From NCBI GenBank assembly GCA_017303975.1, contig JAFLBG010000011.1, forward strand, positions 25,779 through 89,778: DNA of 64,000 bases. The letters are read 5' to 3'. Below the pieces are notes generated by a model. The model was not told where the DNA came from. It did no database searches and saw only the letters and a list, made by a program, of their open reading frames with translations. This DNA comes from Bacteroidota bacterium. Its GTDB lineage: Bacteria; Bacteroidota; Bacteroidia; JAFLBG01. Shown piece by piece: positions 36,562 to 47,365 of the stretch (its first letter is position 1; each line of letters opens with the position of its first letter). A program made the position numbers and the translations under genes.

Positions 36562-38967
36562 TTAGTGTTTTTCTTGAAACTCTTCCAGCTCCTCGCCACC
36601 TATTTTTTCGTCCTCTTCAATATCTAGTAGCGATTGCTCTTCAATAAACTCTTTAGTAGCAATACGTTTTTCTAGCGATAGTAAAATACATGGCAGCAAA
36701 ACTAAATTAGTTACTAATGACACCAGTAGTGTAATAGAAATTAAAATCCCTAATGCTTGTGTGCCGCCAAAACTAGAGGCTGCAAAAATAGCAAAGCCGG
36801 AAAATAAAATAACGGCCGTGTAAATCATGCTCAATCCGGTTTCTTTTATTGTTAGCGAAACTGCTTTAGAAATCATTCCTCTGCTGCGTTTATTTTTTCG
36901 CAACTGGTGGCGATATTCTGTTAATATGTATATCGTGCCATCGGATGCAATACCAAAAGCAATACTAAATATTAAAATGGTTGATGATTTGAAAGGAATA
37001 TCAAAAAAGCCCATGATGCCCGCTGTCATTACTAATGGGATTAGACAAGGTAATTTAGACAACACGATAATTGCTACCGAGCGAAACAAAACCATTCCGA
37101 TTAAAAGTATTAATACAATGGCTATTAAAAGACTTACAAATAAATGATAAAATAAATAATCGTTGCTTTTTAGGAAAACAGAACTAAACCCGGTTAGTGC
37201 AACTTTGTATTCGCTAGGGTTAAAAATAGAATCTATTTTTACCTGAATCTCCAACATCAGCTCTTTTATTCTAACAGAACCAACATCCGACATTTGATAG
37301 CTTACGCGAGTATATCGCTTGGTACTATCAATAAAATTTGCAAGTTTGTTTTCCTGTCCCTTCACACTGGAAGTATATTCGGTTAAATTCTTAAGCTCCG
37401 TACTTCCAGGTAGAATATAGTATTTAGCTTCCCCATCTTTATAGGCTTGGTAAGAAAACTTAACAGCCTCCACAATTGAAACCGGTTTAGAAAATTCGGG
37501 ATACTCTTTAAAAATCTTTTGCAACGAATTTATTTTATATAAAACAGTTGCATTGTCGCTAAATACGCCATTCTCTTTTTGGGTGTCGATAGATACTTCA
37601 AACGGGAGAACACCTTTAAAGTTTTCTTCAAAAAACCGCAAGTGGGTATAAATAGGGTCTTTCTTTGGCAAATCATCCACTACATATCCAATCACATTTA
37701 TTTTGGTCATTCCGTACAATGAAATAGCGGTAATGATGGTGATAATTAAATAAATTTTCTTACGATGATTGTGCACCAATCTATCTACCAGCTCTAGCAT
37801 CCAATTAATTCTTTTCCCACTTAAATGCTTAGTGTGTTTAATAGATGGTGTTGGTAAAAAACTAAACATAATTGGAATAAATATCATAGCTACAGTAAAA
37901 GTTGCCATTACGTTTATGGCAGCAACCAAACCAAACTCCATGAGCAATGTACTATTGGTAAAGTAAAATACCGCAAACCCTATAGAGGTAGTAATGTTGG
38001 CCAAAAAATTTGAAAGTCCTACTTTCTCTACGGTTCGGGTAAGAGCCTTCATTTTGTTGCCATGAATAAGCAGCTGCTCCTGGTATTTATTTATTAAGAA
38101 AATACAATTTGGCAAACCTATAATTATAATAAGCGGAGGAATAAGCCCAGATAAAATTGTAATCTTATACCCAAACAATGCTAATATTCCTAACGACCAA
38201 ATAACACCAACCACTACCACAATTAGGGAATAAAAAACAGAATTAAACGATTTAAAGAAAATCCATAAAATAAGTGTTGTAACACACAAGGCAAGCACCA
38301 GAAACAATTTCATTTCTCCTGATACTTTCTTCATAAATTTAGAACGGATGTAGGGCATTCCGCTCAAGTGCACCTCTGTATGCTGCTCCTCTTGAAACTT
38401 AGCGACAACAGCATCAATCTCATCAACAATATCTAACCTCGACTTGGAATTCAATTTAGATTGGTCGAACGTTAGTGCCATTATAGTGGCGTGAGTTTCC
38501 TTATTAATAAACAACTGATCGTAAAATCGCAGCGAGTATATTATTCCTTTGATGCTATCAAGCTCATGCTGAGATTTAGGTTTAGAAGAAAGTAATGGAA
38601 CAAAATCAAATCTGCTTAAGCTATCGTTGCGCACAATGTTATATAAACGACCTATAGACATTACATTCTTAATGCCATCTATTTTCGATATTCTATCGCC
38701 TAAGTCGTACCATGCGTTAAATTTGTTCAATGAGAAAATGGTGCTGTCCTGAACACCAATAACCACCACATTTCCATCCTCTCCGTATAATTTTTTAAAC
38801 TCTTCGTAGTTCAAATACGATTCATCATTAACTGGTAAAGCACGTGCATAACTATAAGAAAGCTCTATTTTAGTGGCCATGTAGCCCATAAAAATAGTTA
38901 TCACACCTAATCCGAGCAGGAAGTAAAATCGATTACGTAAAATTATTCTTGCTAATGCTGACCACAT
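36562..38967 (-). CDS. RND/MMPL-family transporter
   Basis: An 801-residue inner-membrane exporter with two homologous halves. The N-terminal half has TM1 ([16 protein letters not shown]), a large periplasmic loop (about 33-215), then five TMs (about 220-375) including [37 protein letters not shown]. The second half repeats this (TM near 400, loop to about 620, five TMs to 775, with [19 protein letters not shown]). The charged Asp in SDGTIY fits a proton-relay position. Substrates of this group include lipids, hopanoids or glycolipids, but none can be assigned here. The C-terminal tail is acidic. It is the first of three closely spaced genes with rfbA and the polyprenyl synthase. Confidence 0.88.
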   Translation of the reverse strand: MWSALARIILRNRFYFLLGLGVITIFMGYMATKIELSYSYARALPVNDESYLNYEEFKKLYGEDGNVVVIGVQDSTIFSLNKFNAWYDLGDRISKIDGIKNVMSIGRLYNIVRNDSLSRFDFVPLLSSKPKSQHELDSIKGIIYSLRFYDQLFINKETHATIMALTFDQSKLNSKSRLDIVDEIDAVVAKFQEEQHTEVHLSGMPYIRSKFMKKVSGEMKLFLVLALCVTTLILWIFFKSFNSVFYSLIVVVVGVIWSLGILALFGYKITILSGLIPPLIIIIGLPNCIFLINKYQEQLLIHGNKMKALTRTVEKVGLSNFLANITTSIGFAVFYFTNSTLLMEFGLVAAINVMATFTVAMIFIPIMFSFLPTPSIKHTKHLSGKRINWMLELVDRLVHNHRKKIYLIITIITAISLYGMTKINVIGYVVDDLPKKDPIYTHLRFFEENFKGVLPFEVSIDTQKENGVFSDNATVLYKINSLQKIFKEYPEFSKPVSIVEAVKFSYQAYKDGEAKYYILPGSTELKNLTEYTSSVKGQENKLANFIDSTKRYTRVSYQMSDVGSVRIKELMLEIQVKIDSIFNPSEYKVALTGFSSVFLKSNDYLFYHLFVSLLIAIVLILLIGMVLFRSVAIIVLSKLPCLIPLVMTAGIMGFFDIPFKSSTILIFSIAFGIASDGTIYILTEYRHQLRKNKRSRGMISKAVSLTIKETGLSMIYTAVILFSGFAIFAASSFGGTQALGILISITLLVSLVTNLVLLPCILLSLEKRIATKEFIEEQSLLDIEEDEKIGGEELEEFQEKH

Positions 38968-39138
38968 ATATAATTGCTACTCCCTCTTATGTAAGAATAG
39001 GGTATCGAAAATAATAAAAATAGCTGTCATATAAGAATTATAAGCAAGGTTAAATTTGCTAAACTTAGTAGTAACTTAAGTGTGATAAGTTGTACGATGC
39101 AAGCAAACGTAATTCTACGTTTGAAAATTCGAGAAAAT

Positions 39139-40926
39139 TTAATTTACCAAAGCTACACTGCCTCTGTAAGAATACGATTTGCTAAATACACTCTTTGCCT
39201 TTATAAAATAGACGTAGGTATCAATTGGCGTATTGCTCGGACTCCATCCTGTTTTTATATCTGTCGATTTGAAAACAATCTCGCCCCATCTATTAAAAAT
39301 GTACATTTCAAATTCTTCCACACCAATAGCTTCCGGTAAAAAGATGTCGTTGGTTCCATCGTTATTTGGTGTAATTGCGTTTGGAATATATATGGCAAAT
39401 CCTTGCTTGATATTGATTGCTTTTTTTATAGAGTCTTTGCATCCATAGCTATTTTCTACTATTTGGGTGACAATGTAGGTGGTTGTATCTGCCGGGTCAT
39501 AAACATGTTCCGGATTTTGTTCGGATGAATTATTCCCATCTCCAAATGTATATTTCCAAATGGTACTTCCCGCAGATTTATCTGTTATTTGAATTATTGG
39601 GTCTAGAATCGTTACCGGTTGAGGGGTGTAACTAAAATCAGCAACTGGTAATGGAAATACATCTATGTAATTTGATTTAGTAAGAGAGTTGCTGCAACCA
39701 TTATTGTCTGTAATAGCTAGTGTTACATTATACATATTTCCTGGAGCAAAACAATTATTGGCAGTAGCATTTGTACTTGAAAATCCATCACTTGCCGACC
39801 ACGCAACAGACGCAGCATTTGCAGTAGTGTGTGTAAAATTAACGCACAATGGGCCACAGCCTTGAACAACATCGCCTGTAAATGCAACAGCAGGTAATGC
39901 ATTTATGGTTATACTTTTAACAACATTGCTAGAGCATCCAGCAGCACTAACTACCGAAAGCTTGATATCACTATTGCCGGCACTTGTAAATGTATGCGAT
40001 GGATTTTGAGTTGAATATTCTACACTGCCATCGTTATTAATATCCCATTGCCAGTTATTTATGGTTGCTCCGGTTGTAGCATCTGTTAATTGAAGAGCTG
40101 TGTTTTCGCATGCTACAGCAGGGAATAAAATATCTGCAGTAGGTACTGGATTTACAGTTACTGTTGACGATTGAGTTTGCGAGTAGTATGGACGAAAAGA
40201 AATGTCATCTAACGCAAAATCATTTCCCTTGGCTGCTACAATCATATTTAAAATAGATATAACTGCCGTAGTGCCTACCGCAGGAGATTTCCATGTTTCA
40301 AAAAAGCGCTTCCATCCTTGGTTGTAAGGTACGCCAACAAAAATATTTCCTAACAATTGTCCATTTATAGAAAATTGTAAATTGGCGTATGGTGCAGGAT
40401 TTGAGTTTGTTATCATCCAAGTGGAAAACTCATAGTCGGTATTGGGAGTAATAGTAATTGTTTGTTGCCAAACAACTGTTTGTACTGCGTTTGCGCCATT
40501 TACAATCATTGTATTATTGCCTGTGTGCGGAGCGGTTGTGTTAAAGCACGTACATGCTTGTTTGGAATCAGCTGCAATAGTGTAATCTCCCTCGGGAAGT
40601 CCTCCATTGGGAGTTGTATAATTATGTCCGGAAAAAAATCCGGTGTTGCCGGATTCAAAACCTCCATTTGTAATTAATTCAGTGCCATAGCAGGTTACAG
40701 TACAATCGTAATTAGAAGTAGTAGCAGGCGTAACTGTAATAGAATTAACCGTTTCTCCGGAAGACCAATTATAAGAGCGAAATCCTGCTGGGGCAACAAT
40801 TGACGTTGATTGTCCTGCACAAATATTGGGAGAAGATAATGTTGGAAAATTACATTGAGCTTCCATTGGATGGCTATAAGCCAACACCAAAGAAGCAAAA
40901 CCGATTAGTTTTACAATTGCTTTCAT
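39139..40926 (-). CDS. PKD-repeat surface protein with T9SS type B sorting domain
   Basis: A 595-residue exported protein. Signal peptide MKAIVKLIGFASLVLAYSHP with cleavage near MEAQ; an Ig-like domain (about 25-80); a jelly-roll carbohydrate-binding-like domain (about 82-250, ELITNGGFESGNTGF); three PKD-like repeats (about 255-500, including TGATINNWQWDINNDGS and SAGSTIWKYTFGDGNN); then a type B C-terminal sorting domain (about 510-595, YIPNAITPNNDGTNDIFLP, YIFNRWGEIVF, SPSNTPIDTYVYFIKA). Type B domains steer proteins through T9SS with the help of SprF-like proteins, one of which is encoded at 59203-60144. Probably a surface adhesin or structural protein. Confidence 0.9.
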   Translation of the reverse strand: MKAIVKLIGFASLVLAYSHPMEAQCNFPTLSSPNICAGQSTSIVAPAGFRSYNWSSGETVNSITVTPATTSNYDCTVTCYGTELITNGGFESGNTGFFSGHNYTTPNGGLPEGDYTIAADSKQACTCFNTTAPHTGNNTMIVNGANAVQTVVWQQTITITPNTDYEFSTWMITNSNPAPYANLQFSINGQLLGNIFVGVPYNQGWKRFFETWKSPAVGTTAVISILNMIVAAKGNDFALDDISFRPYYSQTQSSTVTVNPVPTADILFPAVACENTALQLTDATTGATINNWQWDINNDGSVEYSTQNPSHTFTSAGNSDIKLSVVSAAGCSSNVVKSITINALPAVAFTGDVVQGCGPLCVNFTHTTANAASVAWSASDGFSSTNATANNCFAPGNMYNVTLAITDNNGCSNSLTKSNYIDVFPLPVADFSYTPQPVTILDPIIQITDKSAGSTIWKYTFGDGNNSSEQNPEHVYDPADTTTYIVTQIVENSYGCKDSIKKAINIKQGFAIYIPNAITPNNDGTNDIFLPEAIGVEEFEMYIFNRWGEIVFKSTDIKTGWSPSNTPIDTYVYFIKAKSVFSKSYSYRGSVALVN

Positions 40927-41024
40927 AGGGAGGAAATTTGGGTACGATTAATATACCTCAAAATAATCGGTTTGTCAAGAGGGATAGCAAGTAGAATCAG
41001 GTATTTTATTTATAATCTGCTGAT

Positions 41025-42035
41025 TTACAATATGTTTACTTCTCTTTCTAGCAGTACTCCAAACTTGTCGGAAACAGAATCTAGAATTTGTTGCGATAAA
41101 TTATAAATGTCTATTCCGGATGCGCCTCCATAATTAACTAGTACTAGAGCTTGGTCTTTATGTACTCCATAGTTATTGATTATCTTACCCTTCCATCCAG
41201 CTTGTTCTATAAGCCAACCTGCAGCCAGTTTGTAGTGTCCATTTTCTAGTGGATATGCGGGAACGGATGGATGTTTTTGTTTTATAATTTCAACTAGTTG
41301 AGAAGAAACTTCCGGATTTTTGAAAAAGCTCCCTGCATTTCCAATTTTTTTGGGGTCGGGAAGTTTACTTCTTCGTATGGCGCAAACAGCTTCGCTTATT
41401 GCTTTTATAGAAGGTATGGTAATCTTCATTTTTTCTAATTCTTGTTCAATAGCACCGTAGCTAGTATTAAAAGTGGGCTGTTTATTTAAACGAAATGTAA
41501 CAGATGTAATAACAAATTCGTTTTTTACTTCGTGCTTAAATATACTTTCGCGGTATCCGAATTTACACGCTTCTTTAGTGAATGTTTTTTTTGTTAGTTC
41601 TTGAATATGTATTGCTTCTAACGAATGAAACGTGTCTTTTATTTCTACTCCATACGCTCCAATGTTTTGCATTGGACTTGCTCCTACGCAACCCGGGATA
41701 AGAGATAAGTTTTCTATGCCGGCATAATTATTATTTATGCAGTGCAAAACAAATTCGTGCCAAACTTCACCTGCTGCAGCATTAACATAAAAAAAATTGG
41801 GGTCTTCGTTTATAAGCTCAATTCCCTTGAAATTATTTTTAATGGCAACCCCTTCAAAATTTTTTGTAAACAGAATATTACTTCCTCCTCCCAAAATTAA
41901 TTTCGATTCGTTTTTGAAGTGAGAAAGCACTTCTTTTAGGTTTTCTTCGGAGCTTACTTCGGTAAAAAATTTTGCATTAACATCAATACCAAAGGTATTA
42001 TAAGGTTTTAACGAAATGTTGTTTTGTAGTTGCAT
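41025..42035 (-). CDS. murB: UDP-N-acetylenolpyruvoylglucosamine reductase
   Basis: FAD- and NADPH-dependent cytoplasmic enzyme that reduces enolpyruvyl-UDP-GlcNAc to UDP-MurNAc for peptidoglycan. Length is 336 residues (type I MurB). The start SLKPYNTFGIDVNAKFF, the FAD-binding LILGGGSNILFT, SLIPGCVGASPMQNIGAYGVEI, the catalytic Ser in NAGSFFKNPEV, and the C-terminal AGWLIEQAGWKGK with its catalytic Glu region are all present. It is divergent from the GT4 gene across 92 AT-rich bases. Confidence 0.96.
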   Translation of the reverse strand: MQLQNNISLKPYNTFGIDVNAKFFTEVSSEENLKEVLSHFKNESKLILGGGSNILFTKNFEGVAIKNNFKGIELINEDPNFFYVNAAAGEVWHEFVLHCINNNYAGIENLSLIPGCVGASPMQNIGAYGVEIKDTFHSLEAIHIQELTKKTFTKEACKFGYRESIFKHEVKNEFVITSVTFRLNKQPTFNTSYGAIEQELEKMKITIPSIKAISEAVCAIRRSKLPDPKKIGNAGSFFKNPEVSSQLVEIIKQKHPSVPAYPLENGHYKLAAGWLIEQAGWKGKIINNYGVHKDQALVLVNYGGASGIDIYNLSQQILDSVSDKFGVLLEREVNIL

Positions 42036-42127
42036 AGCGTATATAAATATACAAATATGATAATACTAGCTATTATTTTATATAAGTGTTTTATCTTGCA
42101 CATAAATTATTGGCTTAAGAATAATAA

Positions 42128-43264
42128 ATGCATCCTCCACAAAATAGGCGTAAAATAATTGTTTCGGTAACGAATGATTTAGTTACCGATCAACGTGTAA
42201 ATAAAGTTTGCGGTACGCTTCAGGAAATGGGTTTTTCTGTTTTTTTAATTGGACGCAAGCTTCCTAATAGCCTTCCTATTCCCAAAGAGTGGACATTCGA
42301 GACCAAAAGAATGCTATTGCTTTTTACTGCAGGACCTCTTTTTTATTTAGAGTATAATTTGCGACTATTTTTTATGTTGTTATTTTCTAAATCAGAAATT
42401 TTGTTGGCGAATGATTTAGATACGCTTGCAGCTAATTATGTAGCAGCTAAATTAAGAGGGTTTAAATTAGTGTATGACAGTCATGAGCTATTTACAGAAG
42501 TTCCAGAGCTTCAAAATAATCCGGTTAAGAAGAGAATATGGGAATATCTTGAACGAAGTATTGTTCCAAAATTGAAATATACATACACGGTTAATAATTC
42601 AATTGCGGAAATTTTAGAGGGAAAATACAATGTTCACTTTCACGTAGTAAGAAATATTCCTAGACGTATTGCACTTAAAAATAATGTGACTCGTAGCATG
42701 CTTGAATTGCCTGATGATAAGAATATAATTATTCTTCAGGGCTCAGGTATTAATATAAATAGAGGTGCGGAAGAGTTAGTGGAGGCTATGTTGTTTATTG
42801 ATAATGCATTGTTACTCATTATTGGAGGTGGTGATGTTATTGAAAAACTGAAAATAAAAACAGTGCAGTTGCAGCTTTCGCAAAAAGTAAAATTTATTGC
42901 TAAGCAGCCATACTCGGAGCTTATAAAGTATACTCAATGTGCTGATCTGGGTGTTAGCTTAGATAAAGACACTTGCCTGAATTACAAATACAGTTTGCCA
43001 AATAAAATATTCGATTACATACAGGCTCAAACCCCCGTATTGACAAGTAATTTGATAGAGTTGAGGAAAGTTGTTGATGCCTATCAAGTTGGAACGTGCG
43101 TTCAAACGGTAGCTCCTAAGGAAATTTCTGATGCTATAAATTCGATTTTTGTAAATAAGCAGCAACTTTTAATTTGGAAACAGAATTGTATAAAAGCTGC
43201 CGAAGAACTTTGTTGGGAGAATGAACAAAAAAAGCTGATAGAGGTATTTGAGAAAGTAAAATAG
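42128..43264 (+). CDS. Glycosyltransferase, GT4 (GT-B) family
   Basis: A 378-residue cytoplasmic or peripheral-membrane glycosyltransferase. The N-terminal Rossmann half has IIVSVTNDLVTDQRVNKVCG and ILLANDLDTLAAN, with LVYDSHELFTEVPEL; the C-terminal half has IILQGSGININRGAEELVEAM, LLIIGGGDVIEKLK, and the loop SLPNKIFDYIQAQTPVLTS with the conserved nucleotide-sugar-contacting Glu replaced by Gln/Asp-type residues. The donor sugar and acceptor are unknown. A hydrophobic patch near residue 60-85 may be a membrane anchor. purB follows 76 bp downstream. Confidence 0.85.
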   Translation: MHPPQNRRKIIVSVTNDLVTDQRVNKVCGTLQEMGFSVFLIGRKLPNSLPIPKEWTFETKRMLLLFTAGPLFYLEYNLRLFFMLLFSKSEILLANDLDTLAANYVAAKLRGFKLVYDSHELFTEVPELQNNPVKKRIWEYLERSIVPKLKYTYTVNNSIAEILEGKYNVHFHVVRNIPRRIALKNNVTRSMLELPDDKNIIILQGSGININRGAEELVEAMLFIDNALLLIIGGGDVIEKLKIKTVQLQLSQKVKFIAKQPYSELIKYTQCADLGVSLDKDTCLNYKYSLPNKIFDYIQAQTPVLTSNLIELRKVVDAYQVGTCVQTVAPKEISDAINSIFVNKQQLLIWKQNCIKAAEELCWENEQKKLIEVFEKVK

Positions 43265-43340
43265 CACCTAGCATTTAACTGCAATAGGGTCAATTGGAAT
43301 AGGTGCAATGTAATAGCGAATTAATTTAGTATTTTTAAAT

Positions 43341-44687
43341 ATGCAACTAACAGAACTTACAGCAACATCGCCTATTGATGGCAGATATAGAAAAGTAACA
43401 ACACCATTGTCCAACTATTTTTCAGAGTATGCACTTATCAAATACAGAGTTTTTGTAGAGGTAGAATATTTTATAGCGCTGTCCAATGCTAAATTGCCAC
43501 AATTAAAGCCGCTGTCTTCTGCTAAAACTAAATCACTTCGTTCTATTGTCTCAAATTTTTCAAGTAAGAATGCCCAAGAAATAAAGGACATTGAAAAAGT
43601 GACAAATCACGATGTGAAAGCTGTTGAATATTTTTTAAAGAAGGAGTTTGATAAAATTGGATTGAGTAAAGAAAAGGAATTTGTGCATTTCGGGCTTACC
43701 TCTCAAGATATTAATAATACTGCAGTTCCTTTAAGTATTAAGCATGCCGTTAATGAAGTTGTTTTGCCCAAAATTGGAGAGGTTGTGCAAAAGCTTAGTG
43801 CGCTGAAAAAAGCGTGGCTACCTGTTTCTATGTTGGCACACACACATGGACAACCTGCATCGCCCACTAAACTTGGAAAAGAGATTGCAGTGTTTATAGA
43901 AAGGCTGGAAGCTCAACTGCAACAATTACGTAAAATCGACTATTGTGGTAAATTTGGAGGAGCAACCGGAAATTTCAATGCGCATGCTGTGGCTTATCCT
44001 GCGACCAATTGGGAAAAGTTTGCTACAACTTTTTTGAATAGAAATTTGCAATTGAAACGGTTGAAATACACTACGCAAATTGAGCATTACGATAATATGG
44101 CTGCGCTGTTTGATTGCTTGAAGCGAATCAATACAATTTTATTAGACTTGAATAAAGATTTTTGGCAGTACATTTCCATGGGCTATTTCAAGCAAAAGAT
44201 TAATAAAAATGAAGTAGGCTCTTCGGCAATGCCGCATAAGGTTAATCCGATAGATTTTGAAAATTCGGAAGGCAATTTGGGCATAGCTAACGCACTATTT
44301 GAGCATTTGTCGGCAAAACTACCAGTGTCAAGGCTTCAACGTGATTTAACAGATTCTACCGTTACTCGTGCTATTGGTGTGCCGTTTGCGCATACTCTAA
44401 TTGCGTATGAATCGTTGTTGAAAGGATTAGGGAAAATCGAATTAAACAAACCGACTATTGATGCTGATTTAGAAAAGAATTGGGTGGTGGTAGCCGAAGC
44501 GATACAGACTATCCTTAGAAGAGAGGGTTTCCCTAAGCCATACGAAGCATTGAAGGAGCTTACACGTAGTACAACTCAAATTTCACAAAAGGAAATTCAT
44601 CAGTTTGTTAAATCACTAGCAATTAAGGATTCCGTTAGAAAAGAACTTCTGTCGATTACACCATTTAATTATACAGGAATTTTTTAG
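43341..44687 (+). CDS. purB: Adenylosuccinate lyase
   Basis: Catalyses two steps of purine synthesis: SAICAR to AICAR, and adenylosuccinate to AMP, each releasing fumarate. Length is 448 residues. The fumarase/aspartase superfamily signature is GSSAMPHKVNPIDFENSEG, where the mobile Ser (SSAMP) is catalytic. TSQDINNTAVPL and AHTHGQPASPTKLGKE (catalytic His) are conserved, and the N-terminal TATSPIDGRYR is typical of the E. coli-like subclass. It is a core gene, and neighbouring genes are unrelated to purines. Confidence 0.96.
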   Translation: MQLTELTATSPIDGRYRKVTTPLSNYFSEYALIKYRVFVEVEYFIALSNAKLPQLKPLSSAKTKSLRSIVSNFSSKNAQEIKDIEKVTNHDVKAVEYFLKKEFDKIGLSKEKEFVHFGLTSQDINNTAVPLSIKHAVNEVVLPKIGEVVQKLSALKKAWLPVSMLAHTHGQPASPTKLGKEIAVFIERLEAQLQQLRKIDYCGKFGGATGNFNAHAVAYPATNWEKFATTFLNRNLQLKRLKYTTQIEHYDNMAALFDCLKRINTILLDLNKDFWQYISMGYFKQKINKNEVGSSAMPHKVNPIDFENSEGNLGIANALFEHLSAKLPVSRLQRDLTDSTVTRAIGVPFAHTLIAYESLLKGLGKIELNKPTIDADLEKNWVVVAEAIQTILRREGFPKPYEALKELTRSTTQISQKEIHQFVKSLAIKDSVRKELLSITPFNYTGIF

Positions 44688-44746
44688 TAGTAACTGATGA
44701 TGTGGTGTTGTCAATCTAAGTGAAGTGAAAAATATATGTATTAGTA

Positions 44747-47362
44747 ATGAAGTTAAAGCAACTTATCTATTTTATTTTTTTATCCATATCTAGCTTTTCA
44801 CAAACCGGAGGCATAAAAGGAACAACGCTAACAAATAAAGGCGAAGTGCTGCCTTTTGTCGGAATTTATGTAAAGGAATTGAAGTCGGGCGTAGCAAGTA
44901 ATATAGACGGTTATTTTGAAATGAAATTGCCGGAGGGCGATTACACGTTGGTGTTTCATTGTTTGGGCTACGCAAACGAGAATCAAAAAATTAGAATCGA
45001 AAAAGATAAGGTAGAGCTAAATATAATTTTGAAAGAGGTTTCGTATAATTTAGGCGAAATTAAAATTGGAAAGAATACCGAAGATCCTGCATACACAATT
45101 ATGCGAAAAGCTATATCCATGGCTAAATTTTACGAACATCAATTGTTAGAGTACAGCGCAGATGTGTATATGCGTGGGAATGCCAAGCTAAATGATTTAC
45201 CCTGGTTAATTGAAAAATTAGCCAACAAACAAGATAAAGCAGAGATAGAAAAAATTAAACAAAAGATTTTTTTTGTTGAAAGCACTAGTCAAATATTTTT
45301 CAAACACCCCAATACATTTAAAGAGCGAGTGTTGTCTGTTCGTTCTAACTTCGAAGATAGCTTACCAAGCCCTGTGGGTTATATCAACAGTAGCTTTTAT
45401 AAACCTTTAGTAAATAAGGCTGTTTCTCCGCTATCTCCCAAAGCGTTTTCCTATTATTCATTTAAGTTCGAAGGCTCTTATTTTGATGGTGTTCATCAAA
45501 TAAATAAAATTAGAGTTACTCCAAAATCCAAAGGAGATAATCTCTTTGAAGGAACTATAAATATTTTGGAAAATTTATGGAGCATACAAAGCGTAAGTTT
45601 AAAAGTGAAGAAAGAGGGAATAAATGCAATAATAAATCAAGTGTATCTTGAGGTGCAAGATAAAATATGGTTGCCAGTAGCACATAGCTATGTGTTGTCT
45701 GGAAGTCCATTGGGTATTGATTTTGAAGCTAAGTACCATGCAACAACTAAAAACTATAAGATAAAAATCAACGAAAAAGTAGCGCCTCCTAAAGAATTGA
45801 TTGACATTAAGTCAGAGCCGGAAAAGGCTGCTGAAGTAACTAAAGTAAAAGCAAGACAAGAAGAGGATTTTGAAAAAATACTAAGTGGAGAAAAAAAACT
45901 GAGTTTGCGCGGTATGCGTAAAATGATGAAAGCCTATGAAAAGGAAGAAGAAAAAAAACAAGAATCAGCAGATATTCTGGAAGACAATACGCTGGAGGTA
46001 GATAGCAGTGCTTATGGAAAAGATAGTTTGTATTGGGCCAATGTGCGCAGTATTCCTTTGTCTTTTGAGGAACAGAGAGATTATACAATTAAGGACACAA
46101 GTATTACAGGAGCAAGTAAAGACACCACTGCCTCTAAAGGCAAAAAATCTAAGTCGTTTAATTGGGGATTTATTTTCAATACGCAAACAATAAAGATCGA
46201 CTCTTCTCAATCTATTGAGATATTATCTCCAATTGCCGGATTGGAGTTTAATACAGTTGAGGGGTATGTTTTAAATTTAAGAACAGAATATAGAAAGAAA
46301 TGTAAGAATGGAAAACGTTTTATTGTTGCTCCAACCGGAAGATATTCGTTTGCAAGAGAAAAATATAGCGGGAAAGCTAAAATACAATACGAATATGGTT
46401 CTAAGCATAAACCAGGTAGCTTATATTTAGAGGGAGGATTGTTTGTTTCACAATTGAATAGCCGTAATCCAATCATTCACTATATTAATTCGCTTTACAC
46501 ATTGATGGGAGAGAGAAGTTATGCTAAACTATATGAAAAACAATACTTGCAATTGGGTATAGATAAAGCAGTGTCGGATAAATTTAGTTTCTCTTTTTCA
46601 TCGGAATTGGCAAGTAGGTATCAACTTTTTAATAGTCCTACTGCAAAGCCTTGGTTTGACTATAAGGAGAGAGCATTTACTTCTAATTCGCCATATAGTG
46701 AAGAGCTTCAACTTACTACATTTTCAAATTATACAGCGCTTACATCTTTTGCAGAAATAAAATACCAGCCTTGGAAAAAATATAGAATTGTAAATGGAAA
46801 GAAAGAATCAATAGAAAAGCAACTCACCGAGCTTTCGTTTAGTTATACAAAAGGATGGAATGCTATTTTGGGTAGTTCCGTTGATTTCGATTTGGTTCAA
46901 GCAGGTATAACCACAACTCGACAAATTGGAATTAGAGCAACATTGGATTTAGGATGCAGAGGTGGATTTTTTATTAATAATAGGAAAATGAATTTCCCAG
47001 ATTACAACCATTTTATGGGTAATCAAACAATTATACAGCCAAACTTATTGGGATATAGGTTGCTGCCGTATTATAAGTACTCTACCAACAACTATTTTGT
47101 ACAGGCATCTGCACATTTTCAAACAAGAAAATTTTTGTTTTCACAGATTGCCTATATCAGAGATAAAGCGATTAAGGAAAATTTATTTTGCAGCTATTTG
47201 TATACTTCTACATCAAACAGTTATTATGAGCTAGGATATGGAATAGATAATATCGTACGAATTTTTCGTGTTGAACTGGTTAGTTCTTTTAGCAACACAA
47301 CATTTAATCAATTTGGAATTCGAATAGGAATAAATAGTGCGTTCCTTGATTCGAATGAATAG
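44747..47362 (+). CDS. Second DUF5686 outer-membrane protein with carboxypeptidase-regulatory domain
   Basis: An 871-residue paralogue of the protein at 16226-18736. It has a signal peptide (MKLKQLIYFIFLSISSFSQ), a CarboxypepD_reg-like domain (KGTTLTNKGEVLPFVGIYV and VASNIDGYFEMKLPEGDY), then the DUF5686 segment (NLGEIKIGKNTEDPAYTIMRKAI, which parallels [13 protein letters not shown] in the first copy), and a probable C-terminal outer-membrane barrel (YYELGYGIDNIVRIFRVELV near the end, matching [20 protein letters not shown] in the paralogue). A Lys/Glu-rich insert of about 60 residues lies near 360-425. Its role is unknown; an envelope structural or remodelling function is likely. It is 59 bp downstream of purB. 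Confidence 0.85.
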   Translation: MKLKQLIYFIFLSISSFSQTGGIKGTTLTNKGEVLPFVGIYVKELKSGVASNIDGYFEMKLPEGDYTLVFHCLGYANENQKIRIEKDKVELNIILKEVSYNLGEIKIGKNTEDPAYTIMRKAISMAKFYEHQLLEYSADVYMRGNAKLNDLPWLIEKLANKQDKAEIEKIKQKIFFVESTSQIFFKHPNTFKERVLSVRSNFEDSLPSPVGYINSSFYKPLVNKAVSPLSPKAFSYYSFKFEGSYFDGVHQINKIRVTPKSKGDNLFEGTINILENLWSIQSVSLKVKKEGINAIINQVYLEVQDKIWLPVAHSYVLSGSPLGIDFEAKYHATTKNYKIKINEKVAPPKELIDIKSEPEKAAEVTKVKARQEEDFEKILSGEKKLSLRGMRKMMKAYEKEEEKKQESADILEDNTLEVDSSAYGKDSLYWANVRSIPLSFEEQRDYTIKDTSITGASKDTTASKGKKSKSFNWGFIFNTQTIKIDSSQSIEILSPIAGLEFNTVEGYVLNLRTEYRKKCKNGKRFIVAPTGRYSFAREKYSGKAKIQYEYGSKHKPGSLYLEGGLFVSQLNSRNPIIHYINSLYTLMGERSYAKLYEKQYLQLGIDKAVSDKFSFSFSSELASRYQLFNSPTAKPWFDYKERAFTSNSPYSEELQLTTFSNYTALTSFAEIKYQPWKKYRIVNGKKESIEKQLTELSFSYTKGWNAILGSSVDFDLVQAGITTTRQIGIRATLDLGCRGGFFINNRKMNFPDYNHFMGNQTIIQPNLLGYRLLPYYKYSTNNYFVQASAHFQTRKFLFSQIAYIRDKAIKENLFCSYLYTSTSNSYYELGYGIDNIVRIFRVELVSSFSNTTFNQFGIRIGINSAFLDSNE

Positions 47363-47365
47363 AAA

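Noticed and set aside
35690..38967. RND transporter - rfbA - polyprenyl synthase read as a dedicated glycolipid export system
   Set aside because: Close spacing (14 and 9 bp) shows co-transcription only; no other deoxysugar or carrier-lipid gene is nearby.
39051..39058. Plus-strand TAAATTTG, a perfect match to the TAnnTTTG -7 element
   Set aside because: Both flanking genes are on the minus strand and no plus-strand gene follows, so it is a chance match.
42039..42052. Perfect palindrome GTATAT-AA-ATATAC between murB and the GT4 gene
   Set aside because: Only A/T-rich text with no loop or T-run pattern; expected by chance in an AT-rich promoter region.
43264..43306. Seven-base inverted repeat GCACCTA/TAGGTGC after the GT4 gene
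   Set aside because: The loop is 29 bases long and no T-run follows, so a terminator or operator is not supported. The shared GTAAAATAGCACCTA after tatC and after this gene is explained largely by both ending in Val-Lys-stop.
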